Shown piece by piece: positions 17,501 through 24,117 of a DNA stretch of 30,284 nt (position 1 is the first letter of the stretch; every line of letters begins with the position of its first letter). Both the position numbers and the translations under genes were made by a program. Origin of the DNA: Pleurocapsa sp. MO_226.B13 (GTDB lineage Bacteria > Cyanobacteriota > Cyanobacteriia > Cyanobacteriales > Xenococcaceae); contig JASJEI010000053.1 in assembly GCA_030064795.1 (NCBI GenBank), positions 1 to 30,284 on the forward strand, read 5' to 3'. Below the pieces are notes generated by a model. It had not been told where the DNA came from and ran no database searches. It saw only the letters and a program-made list of their open reading frames with translations.

Positions 17501-18946
17501 ATGACACAATCTAAAAACTCTATGTCCTTTGCAACTCAGCCTAATCCTTTTATTTTAGATAATAATAGTACAGAATTAGAAAATTTTTGGCAGAATAACG
17601 AACTGAATTTTGCGGTAGATAAAAATACAAAAATTATTAGCTTTGCCTATCAAATTCCCAATGTCGATCCTCTTACTTGTTTACAAAAATTAAATCACAA
17701 CGATAGGTTACATTTTTATTGGGAAAATTGTAGCAAACAAGAAGCGGTTGTAGCTTGGGGAGTAGCCAGAAGTAATTATACCGAGTCCAATTCTCGATTT
17801 AGTTCGGCTCAAAATTTTATCAAAGAGTGTTTTCAACAAATAGTTAGAGAAGGAGAAAGTAACCTATCAATTGGTAAGCCGAGTGTATTTTGTAGCTTTA
17901 CTTTTTTTGCCGACTCTCAAGACTCCCAACCTTTTAAATCTGGGACGTTATTTTTACCCCGCTTTCAAATAGTAAAGAAAAATAAAAACTGCTGTTTGAT
18001 TATTAACTATCCTCTCTCGGAGAAACAAGAAAAGCGTACATTTGTCAAGCAAATTAAACAAAAGTTAGATAAGTTTGATTGGGCAGAATTAGAACGACCA
18101 AATATCAATAAAAACAGTAGCTTGTTGTCCATGGATCGAAAGCAAGATCGAGACTCCGATTATTTTAGATCTGTCGTCACATCTGCTCTAGATGCGATCG
18201 CGATAGGCGAACTGAGCAAAATTGTTATTGCCCACACTACCGAAATACATTCTAGTCAACCTTTTCAGACTATCGACTCCTTAGATAATCTGAGACAGCT
18301 GCATCCAGACTGCTATATATTCTCGACTAGCAACGGAGAAGGACAACATTTTATTGGTGCGAGTCCCGAACGTTTAATTAGCGTCCAAAATCGACAGTTG
18401 GTTACTGATGCCCTGGCTGGCTCTGCTCCTAGGGGAACAAACAATACTCAAGATTTGCATTTAGCTAATTTGTTACTCAAAAATCGTAAAGAGAAACGAG
18501 AGCATAAAGCTGTAAGCGATTTTATGATCCAACGTCTGCGCAGTATTGGTTTAAAACCCCAACAGCTACCGCTACAATTACTTAAATTATCCAATATTCA
18601 ACACTTATGGACACCAATATATGCTCATTTACCAGCAGACATCAATCCCTTAGAAATAGTAGCTCTGCTTCATCCAACTCCTGCGGTAGCTGGTGTAGCC
18701 ACAGAAATTGCCTGTGAAAAAATCCGTCACTACGAAAAATGCGATCGCTCTCTCTATGCTGCTCCTTTAGGTTGGGTAGATTATGAAGGAAATAGTGAAT
18801 TTATTGTCGGTATTCGTTCGGCATTGATTGATGGCAACCGCGCTCGGCTTTACGCGGGAGCAGGGATCGTATCTGGCTCTAACCCCGATAAAGAATTTGA
18901 TGAGGTGCAGTTGAAATTGCAATCTTTGTTAAAAGCTTTGGTTTGA
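17501..18946 (+). CDS. menF: Isochorismate synthase
   Basis: Converts chorismate to isochorismate, the first committed step of phylloquinone synthesis. The 481-aa protein has a variable N-terminal half and the conserved chorismate-binding C-terminal half: IGELSKIVIAH with general-base K240, FIGASPERLISV (E290), DALAGSAPRG, LHPTPAVAGVAT (391-400) and the end motif YAGAGIVSGSNPDKEFDE with the Mg-binding glutamates. These identify it as a MenF/EntC type rather than anthranilate synthase TrpE; PTPAVAG is the isochorismate-synthase form. The ATG at 17501 abuts an AGGGA stretch, too close for a good ribosome-binding site; ATG at residue 8 is an alternative. menD follows 84 bp downstream on the same strand. 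Confidence 0.93.
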   Translation: MTQSKNSMSFATQPNPFILDNNSTELENFWQNNELNFAVDKNTKIISFAYQIPNVDPLTCLQKLNHNDRLHFYWENCSKQEAVVAWGVARSNYTESNSRFSSAQNFIKECFQQIVREGESNLSIGKPSVFCSFTFFADSQDSQPFKSGTLFLPRFQIVKKNKNCCLIINYPLSEKQEKRTFVKQIKQKLDKFDWAELERPNINKNSSLLSMDRKQDRDSDYFRSVVTSALDAIAIGELSKIVIAHTTEIHSSQPFQTIDSLDNLRQLHPDCYIFSTSNGEGQHFIGASPERLISVQNRQLVTDALAGSAPRGTNNTQDLHLANLLLKNRKEKREHKAVSDFMIQRLRSIGLKPQQLPLQLLKLSNIQHLWTPIYAHLPADINPLEIVALLHPTPAVAGVATEIACEKIRHYEKCDRSLYAAPLGWVDYEGNSEFIVGIRSALIDGNRARLYAGAGIVSGSNPDKEFDEVQLKLQSLLKALV

Positions 18947-18952
18947 GTAAAT

Positions 18953-19036
18953 GTCATTAACCACTAACCACTGTAGGGGCGAACGGCCGTTCGCCCCTAC
19001 CACTAACCACTAACCACTAACCATTAACCATTGACC
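18953..19036. repeat. Heptamer tandem array (CACTAAC/CATTAAC) reaching the menD start
   Basis: Copies of CAYTAAC run from about 18953, are broken by the palindrome at 18973-19000, and continue as CACTAAC three times, CATTAAC and CATTGAC up to the menD start. The TTG used as the menD start is part of the last unit (CATTGAC). This is the STRR-type heptamer repeat known from cyanobacteria. Confidence 0.85.
18973..19000. repeat. Perfect 28-bp palindrome inside the menF-menD heptamer array
   Basis: Half-site GTAGGGGCGAACGG followed by its exact reverse complement. It interrupts a heptamer array and has CACT on both sides, compatible with insertion plus a 4-bp duplication, although the repeated surroundings make this ambiguous. 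The hairpin follows the menF stop by 26 bp and may end or attenuate transcription before menD. Confidence 0.85.
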
Positions 19037-20785
19037 ATCGATTTCCGTAACGTAAATACAGTTTGGGCATCAGTACTGGTGGAAACATTGTACCGTTGTG
19101 GGCTGACTATGGCAGTAATTTCTCCTGGTTCGCGATCGACTCCTCTGGTATTAGCATTTGCCCATCATCCCCAGATCGATACTATAGCGATTTTAGACGA
19201 ACGTTCTGCTGCCTTTTTTGCCCTAGGTAGAGCCAAAAAAACGGGTTTGCCCGTAGCATTGGTTTGTACGTCTGGTACGGCAGGAGCAAATTTCTATCCC
19301 GCAGTTGTCGAGGCAAAAGAAAGCTGCGTTCCCTTAATTATTTTAACTGCCGATCGCCCTCCTGAATTACGTCACTGTCATGCAGGGCAAACTATCGATC
19401 AGATCGAGTTATACGGCAATTTTCCTAATTGGCAATGCGAACTGGCTCTACCCGAAGCTAATTTGGGGATGCTCAGTTATCTCAGACAAAATATAATTCA
19501 GGCTTGGAAACAGTCGCTTTTTCCTACCCCTGGAGTCATACATCTCAATTTGCCATTCCGCGAACCCCTCGCGCCTGCGATCCAGCCAGAATTAGCAGAG
19601 TTGCAAGGGCAGTTTTCAGCGCGAGATTTCTTTCAAGCCGTAGCTGTCCCTTTAGCAGTCAATTACCCAACTTATTCTTTACCTGGGGATAGTTGGCAGC
19701 AAAAATCGGGAATTATTATTGCAGGTTTAGCCCAACCAAAAAATCCTCAAGCCTATGTAGAAGCGATCGCTCGCTTATCACAACTGTTGTCTTTTCCCGT
19801 GTTAGCCGAAGCATTATCACCTGTAAGAAATTATGCGGGATTAAATTCCTATTTAATCTCTACTTATGACTCAATTTTGCGTCAGGAGACTATAGCAGCC
19901 GAGCTTGTGCCTGAAATAGTCATTCAAATTGGAGAATTACCCACCAGCAAACAGCTTCGCCAATGGCTCGGCAAGCTGAATATCGAACGTTGGATTATCG
20001 ATCCTAGAAATGATAACTTCGATCCGCTACATGGCAAGACGATTCATCTTAGTAGTTCAATAGAACAGCTAGAACTCAATCTCACCTCTGATTTCGACAA
20101 GACTCCATCTCAATATTGTCAGCGTTGGTGCGAACTAGAAGCTCAAACCAGAACTAATTTAGACAATACTCTAGCATCTCTCGATGAAATCTACGAAGGA
20201 AAAGCAGTTTGGCTCATGTCTGAGAGTTTGGCGATCGCTACCCCAGTTTTTCTCGCTAATAGTATGTCAGTACGCAATGCAGAATATTTTTGGCAACCTA
20301 ATAACAATCAGATAGTTCCTTATTTTAGTCGTGGGGCAAATGGTATTGACGGTACGCTTTCTACGGCATTGGGTATTGCTTATCAAGATGCAGGAGTATT
20401 GCTAACGGGAGATTTAGCTCTCTTACACGATACTAATGGGTTTTTAATTCAGCAAAATTTTCAAGGACACTTAACTATCGTGGCGATTAATAATAATGGC
20501 GGGGGAATTTTTGAGATGCTACCCATAGCCAGTTTTACCTCAGAATTTGAACAATATTTTGCCACTCCTCAGTCAGTAGATTTAGCTAAGCTCTGTGCTG
20601 CTTATAATGTAGAACACCAGCAGATAGATAGTTGGCAGCAATTAAAACAACTCTTGAGTAACTTACCCACAACAGGGATTAGAGTCTTAGAGTTAGTTTG
20701 CGATCGCGCTAGGGATGCTGCTTGGTTAAAAAGTAACCTAGCTCAATTTAGTAAAGATTCTCAAACAGAAAGCTCAAGTGTTTAG
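19031..20785 (+). CDS. menD: SEPHCHC synthase (2-succinyl-5-enolpyruvyl-6-hydroxy-3-cyclohexene-1-carboxylate synthase)
   Basis: Thiamine-diphosphate enzyme joining 2-oxoglutarate to isochorismate, the step after MenF. 584 aa, normal for MenD. Visible signatures: NTVWASVLVETLYRCG at the N-terminus, ISPGSRSTPLVLAF, the activating Glu in LDERSAAFFALG, CTSGTAGANFYPAVVEA, LTADRPPELR, and the ThDP/Mg region LLTGDLALLHDTNG with VAINNNGGGIFEMLP. The start is an uncommon TTG at 19031, forced because an in-frame TAA lies two codons upstream; homology begins within ten residues. Both the start and the stop codon (TAG 20783-20785) lie inside heptamer repeat arrays, so repeat growth has reached both edges of the gene. 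Confidence 0.95.
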   Translation: MTIDFRNVNTVWASVLVETLYRCGLTMAVISPGSRSTPLVLAFAHHPQIDTIAILDERSAAFFALGRAKKTGLPVALVCTSGTAGANFYPAVVEAKESCVPLIILTADRPPELRHCHAGQTIDQIELYGNFPNWQCELALPEANLGMLSYLRQNIIQAWKQSLFPTPGVIHLNLPFREPLAPAIQPELAELQGQFSARDFFQAVAVPLAVNYPTYSLPGDSWQQKSGIIIAGLAQPKNPQAYVEAIARLSQLLSFPVLAEALSPVRNYAGLNSYLISTYDSILRQETIAAELVPEIVIQIGELPTSKQLRQWLGKLNIERWIIDPRNDNFDPLHGKTIHLSSSIEQLELNLTSDFDKTPSQYCQRWCELEAQTRTNLDNTLASLDEIYEGKAVWLMSESLAIATPVFLANSMSVRNAEYFWQPNNNQIVPYFSRGANGIDGTLSTALGIAYQDAGVLLTGDLALLHDTNGFLIQQNFQGHLTIVAINNNGGGIFEMLPIASFTSEFEQYFATPQSVDLAKLCAAYNVEHQQIDSWQQLKQLLSNLPTTGIRVLELVCDRARDAAWLKSNLAQFSKDSQTESSSV

Positions 20786-20809
20786 TCGTTAGTCGTTAGT
20801 CATTAGTTA
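20782..20809. repeat. Heptamer array TTAGTCG at the menD stop
   Basis: Four units: TTAGTCG twice, TTAGTCA, TTAGTTA. The menD TAG stop is in the first unit. A pyrimidine-rich run with repeated CATCTCCC-like units follows at about 20819-20858. Confidence 0.85.
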
Positions 20810-20876
20810 TGGCTGCTTCCTCATCTCCCCCACCTCCCTCATCTCCCTCTACTTCTCCAAGTCACAGCCTAATATC

Positions 20877-20889
20877 GTATACTGTATAC
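20877..20889. promoter_or_regulatory. Operator-like palindrome upstream of the GntR gene
   Basis: GTATAC-T-GTATAC, a 13-bp palindrome 57 bp before the gntR start. FCD-type GntR regulators often bind GT...AC-based palindromes of this kind, so this is a plausible autoregulatory site. A TATACT overlapping it could be the -10 box. A second palindrome TGAGTT-AA-AACTCA lies at 20929-20942, directly before the ATG. Confidence 0.45.
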
Positions 20890-20946
20890 TTAGTCTTAAA
20901 ATCTACTCAAGCATTTAGTAGTTTCTCATGAGTTAAAACTCAAACT

Positions 20947-21639
20947 ATGATTGCTATTCAAAGAGGTCAGTCCCTACGACAACAAGTATATCAAGCCCTA
21001 AGACAAATTATTCTTACAGGTGATTTGGCTTCGGGAGAACGAGTAGTAGAAACCAAGTTAGCTAAACAATTGCAGGTAAGTCGTACCCCGATTCGTGAAG
21101 CTATTGGTCAGTTGCAAAAAGAGAAATTAATCGTGTCTAATCCTAAAGGTGGTTTTAGAGTTGCGACTCTTTCTGCTGAGGATGCAATTCAACTTTATGA
21201 TTGTCGGATAGCTTTAGAAAATCTTGCTGTCGCTGGTGCTTGCGAAAAAATTACCACCAAACAGCTAAAACAACTCGAAAAATATGTGTTGTTAGCAGAA
21301 AAATTGGTAGAATCTCCCTCTAGTAAATCTAGTAGTTCTAAACTCCTTGACGTAGATTATCAATTTCATCATAGCATCGCAGCCAGTTCGGGTAATCAAT
21401 GGCTGTTGACTTTGTTAGAACAGGTTTTTGACAAAATGGCGTTGTTGAGAGTTCAAACCACTAAACACAACCCCAAAGTATTAGAGATTCGCCTCGAACA
21501 CAGAGAGATTTATGAAGCGATCGCCCAAAAAAACTCAGAATTAGCGCGAAAAACTATTACCGAACATTTAATCGCCAGTAAAGCCAGAGTTGTACGAGAA
21601 CTGGAAAATATTAATAAGGCTGAATCTTTGAATATTTAA
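20947..21639 (+). CDS. GntR-family transcriptional regulator, FCD (FadR-type) subfamily
   Basis: 230-aa DNA-binding regulator. Residues ~8-75 form the GntR winged helix, with LRQQVYQALRQIILTGDLASG, then the recognition helix VSRTPIREAIGQLQ and the wing KGGFRVA. Residues ~80-215 are the helical FCD ligand domain, with a complete probable metal site: D137 and H141 (DVDYQFHHSIA), H185 (LEHREIYEAI) and H207 (TEHLIASK). Such domains usually bind a metal with a carboxylic-acid effector. The ATG at 20947 follows two palindromes that could be its own operators. The next gene begins 14 bp after the stop with its own ribosome-binding site, so they are probably co-transcribed. The effector cannot be predicted from sequence. 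Confidence 0.9.
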   Translation: MIAIQRGQSLRQQVYQALRQIILTGDLASGERVVETKLAKQLQVSRTPIREAIGQLQKEKLIVSNPKGGFRVATLSAEDAIQLYDCRIALENLAVAGACEKITTKQLKQLEKYVLLAEKLVESPSSKSSSSKLLDVDYQFHHSIAASSGNQWLLTLLEQVFDKMALLRVQTTKHNPKVLEIRLEHREIYEAIAQKNSELARKTITEHLIASKARVVRELENINKAESLNI

Positions 21640-21641
21640 GT

Positions 21642-21656
21642 GAGGTTAAGATCGTG
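21642..21656 (+). promoter_or_regulatory. Ribosome-binding site fixing a GTG start
   Basis: GAGGT at 21642-21646, seven bases before GTG 21654. No in-frame ATG exists before the conserved domain, so this decides the start. Confidence 0.7.
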
Positions 21657-22055
21657 ACAACAGCAACGACAGATACCAAGCGCGTCTTTATTTGTGGTTC
21701 CGCTTTGAGAGGACAACCAGACCATCAAAATCTGACCAACGCCAAATTTATCAAGGCTAGCAAAACTCTCCCTCAGTATCGTCTTCATGCAGCCGAAAAT
21801 GGTTGGCATCCTGCTATCTATGGGGTTGAATCGGGAGGAGTCAGCATTCCTGGAGAAATTTACGAGATGACTAACCAAGAATATGAATATCTCTTAGCAA
21901 ATGAACCTCCCCATATGTATCCCGCTACGGTAAATCTAGAAGGAGAAGAACAGGCGATCGCCATGCTGTACCCGAAAGAATTAGTTGAAAAGTATAACTG
22001 GCCCGATATTTCCGATCTTGGGGGGTGGGCAGCTTATAAATCAGTTAGTAGTTAG
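21654..22055 (+). CDS. Allophanate hydrolase C-terminal-like (GGCT-fold) protein
   Basis: 133-aa single-domain protein similar to the C-terminal domain of allophanate hydrolase AtzF, which has a gamma-glutamylcyclotransferase-like fold. Supporting segments: VFICGSALRGQPDHQNL at the N-terminus, the central YRLHAAENGWHPAIYGVESG, GVSIPGEIYEMTNQEYEYLL and a C-terminal DLGGWAAYKS. The amidase half is absent, so it cannot by itself hydrolyse allophanate as the two-domain enzyme does; a role on a small amide or keto-amide is inference. The start is GTG at 21654, supported by GAGGT about seven bases upstream; the usual ATG is lacking. It lies 14 bp after the GntR gene and may be its regulated partner. 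Confidence 0.8.
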   Translation: MTTATTDTKRVFICGSALRGQPDHQNLTNAKFIKASKTLPQYRLHAAENGWHPAIYGVESGGVSIPGEIYEMTNQEYEYLLANEPPHMYPATVNLEGEEQAIAMLYPKELVEKYNWPDISDLGGWAAYKSVSS

Positions 22056-22060
22056 TAGCT

Positions 22061-22162
22061 CAAAGAGACAAGACTATTGCTGTTGGTAATCCTGCTAAGG
22101 TTATTCGCTATCGCTTTGAGTCTAAAACAATTGAGCGATTGATAAGACTGAGTTGTATATAG
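22061..22162 (+). pseudogene. C-terminal remnant of a hexapeptide-repeat acetyltransferase
   Basis: A 33-codon frame with no start reads DKTIAVGNPAKVIRYRF followed by ESKTIERLIRL and a stop. VGNPAKVIRYRF is the hallmark C-terminal turn of CatB/LacA-type left-handed beta-helix acyltransferases. The rest of the gene is missing; the fragment begins next to a GTTAGTA repeat that follows the previous gene, so a deletion or recombination at repeats may have removed the body. Confidence 0.75.
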
Positions 22163-22180
22163 ATAAATATTAATTCTTCC

Positions 22181-22291
22181 TATATAGCGTTTCTCGTATT
22201 AATGAGATACACCCTGCTTAGGATAAGTTCGGAGTTCGGAGTTCGGAGTTCGGAAAATTTTGTACCTCACCTATTTGAGAAAGGCTATATA
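22181..22291. mobile_element. 111-bp MITE-like element with a heptamer array inside
   Basis: Terminal inverted repeats of 31 bp: the left end starts TATATAGCGTTTCTC (22181-22195), the right end finishes GAGAAAGGCTATATA (22277-22291), about 24 of 31 positions paired including GAGRTACA further in. No coding capacity. Between the arms are four exact AGTTCGG units (22226-22253). The TATATA ends suit a TA-target element. Confidence 0.75.
22226..22253. repeat. Heptamer array AGTTCGG x4
   Basis: Four exact tandem copies inside the MITE-like element. Related single motifs (GGAGTTTGGAGT) occur in the gap before pixL (about 5979 and 6015). Confidence 0.9.
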
Positions 22292-22420
22292 ACATAGAAA
22301 AACCCAGAGCAATTGTGCTGAATTTAACCTTTTGAGGTAGTATTTAGAGTCGCATGAAATTAAGTCAGGCTGACTAAACGATAGACTTGAAACTAGCAAG
22401 ATTTAGGAAGCTAAATTTAA

Positions 22421-22660
22421 TTAATTGTTCTCCCGCGCTAGCCAGCAACTTTCTAGTAGCTTGTCTGAGAACAGAACAGAACTTAAAAGAGTTTGGGTTT
22501 GCTTGATATCTCGCTCGGTAGCTTGAAATTCAGACAGATCGCAGAGGGTTTCTAATAAAGCCCAAGCCAAAACTCCTTTAAGAAGCGATCGCTCTACTCG
22601 ATTTAATGGCAAACATCCATCGTATATCGACAGAGTATATTTGAGTTGCTCAAAGGTCAA
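22421..22660 (-). CDS. Possible small unknown protein or decayed gene
   Basis: A 79-codon frame from TTG 22660; the frame stays open upstream to about 22761 with no ATG. The translated protein has amphipathic helices with a plausible globular pattern (SLLKGVLAWALLETLCDL, TQTLLSSVLFSDKLLESCWL). No recognised family. The missing ATG and the debris around it suggest a truncated gene rather than an intact one. On the other strand 22704-22856 is also open without a start (ending RDRALKLGWL), so at most one of the two overlapping frames is a true remnant. Confidence 0.3.
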   Translation of the reverse strand: MTFEQLKYTLSIYDGCLPLNRVERSLLKGVLAWALLETLCDLSEFQATERDIKQTQTLLSSVLFSDKLLESCWLARENN

Positions 22661-22856
22661 CAGACTTCCCCCAGCAGGTGAAGAACCGCTAGCTAGTCCA
22701 TAACATAAATCGATAATCCGTTCGCCCTGGGATGACTCATCTACACGAGTACAGCTAGATGCGGTAATTAATCACCTTCTCAGGGTCCAAAACTTTATTG
22801 CTACCGATGTGACTCAACTAGCACGCGATCGAGCACTCAAACTGGGTTGGTTGTAA

Positions 22857-23263
22857 ATTACTTTGATGCCTTCGCAATATGTCAACCAACACTAAGAATT
22901 AGATAATATTTTTCTCCATCAATAAATCGTCATCATCGCGATCGCCGATATATTTAAAATTTGCCTCTCGATCTTGTCTGCCAGCTACCTAATTTTTGGG
23001 CTTACGAGAAGGATAATTTTTTTACTATTTCATCCTCCATCGAACAAGCTAGCATACCAATTACGGTGTCATTTCGATAAATTGCTCTTAAAATATTGTC
23101 TGGTTCAAATGTTAGATTCGGCAATTGTTTCCAGGTTCGAGACTAAATTATTTACAGCAACATGCTTTATTATTACTACAACCCCAGTCGTTTTTGTCCG
23201 ATCGCGATCGCACCCAGAAGATCCGATTGATAGTAAAAAGTATAATAAAACAAAAATAAGACA
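22857..23263. other. Intergenic region before the RTX gene
   Basis: About 400 bp without a supported gene. A TTG-started frame (22974-23276) has no domain and overlaps the RTX start, so I do not call it. Two GCGATCGC-type sites are present. No clear promoter. Confidence 0.5.
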
Positions 23264-23812
23264 ATGCTACTATTAGAATTAGAAGATTTAAATCAAATCA
23301 CAGGTTCTGGGAGATTAAACGGCACAAATGACAACGATTTGTTAGTTGGAGAGTCTTTAGGAATTCAATCGGAAGAAATCGCCTCTCGCCTTGAGGGATA
23401 TGGAGGAGATGATGTCTTGGTAGGTTCTGATGGAAGAGATATCTTCAATCCAGGATCGGGAAATGCCTCAATTACAGCCAACAATGGAGCCGATCTGATC
23501 TATATCGATCATGCTAAAAGTGGAGATCGCATCACTATAGACATGGCGGATACAGACAATGCCCAGGATCGATTGATATTCGGCAATCACTTCTCTGCCT
23601 ACGGTTCTACCCTAGAATCTAGTTATGTTGAGATCCAAAACTGGGGAGAAGAGGATACTCTGGTGTTAAGAGGGTTAACCAGTCCTAACGATTATTACTA
23701 TACAGTCCCAAGTCCCGATGATTTACTAGTTTATGTCTCCCATGAAGGGTATTTATCAGTGCTTCGTTTTGAGGGAATTCTAGACGTGAATATTATCGAA
23801 GCGGATCACTAA
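23264..23812 (+). CDS. Small RTX-type calcium-binding repeat protein
   Basis: 182 aa. Residues ~14-80 hold degenerate RTX nonapeptides of the GGxGxDxLx kind: LNGTNDNDLLVG, LEGYGGDDVLVGSDGRD and a weaker NPGSGNASITANNGADLIYI. Such repeats form a Ca2+-loaded parallel beta-roll in proteins exported by type I secretion. The C-terminal half (about 85-180) is acidic and beta-rich like the tail of other RTX proteins, where the uncleaved secretion signal lies. No enzyme domain and no N-terminal signal peptide; no transporter genes nearby. Only two or three recognisable repeats make it a minimal or eroded member, perhaps split from a larger protein. ATG 23264 starts directly at the first conserved segment and lacks a strong ribosome-binding site. 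Confidence 0.75.
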   Translation: MLLLELEDLNQITGSGRLNGTNDNDLLVGESLGIQSEEIASRLEGYGGDDVLVGSDGRDIFNPGSGNASITANNGADLIYIDHAKSGDRITIDMADTDNAQDRLIFGNHFSAYGSTLESSYVEIQNWGEEDTLVLRGLTSPNDYYYTVPSPDDLLVYVSHEGYLSVLRFEGILDVNIIEADH

Positions 23813-23837
23813 GAAAAGTTATTAAGAAAAGGGTGGT

Positions 23838-23978
23838 TAGACTTGTTGCGAATTAACTCAAAAAAATGGGTGAAACCCTTGTTTATCAACACATTCAGCG
23901 ATCTTTGACTGCAAACATCTGTAAGCCTGATCTGGTAAGCTTTTCAGACGATTTAAATCTTATTACGCAACAAGTCTA
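23838..23978. mobile_element. 141-bp non-coding element with 13-bp perfect terminal inverted repeats
   Basis: TAGACTTGTTGCG (23838-23850) and CGCAACAAGTCTA (23966-23978). No coding capacity, so a MITE or a deleted IS; the TA at each end suits a TA-duplicating element. GTTATTAA occurs on both sides (23818-23825, 23979-23986), but not directly abutting the left end. It fills nearly half of the 305-bp gap between the RTX gene and the phosphohexomutase. Confidence 0.75.
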
Positions 23979-24117
23979 GTTATTAACCACCTTTAAAATA
24001 AAATACACTTACTAATTGGCACGCATGGCATCTGGTTAAAAATTATCAGTGCAGAAAAAACGGCAGTCAAAAATCGTCGCTTCTGGTTTTTCTTCATAAA
24101 ACTAGAGTCAACAAAAA

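Noticed and set aside
18953..19036. Repeat arrays as a CRISPR
   Set aside because: Units are 7 bp, directly tandem, without unique spacers and without cas genes.
22974..23276. 100-codon plus-strand frame before the RTX gene
   Set aside because: TTG start, no recognisable domain, ends inside the RTX gene and composition looks random.
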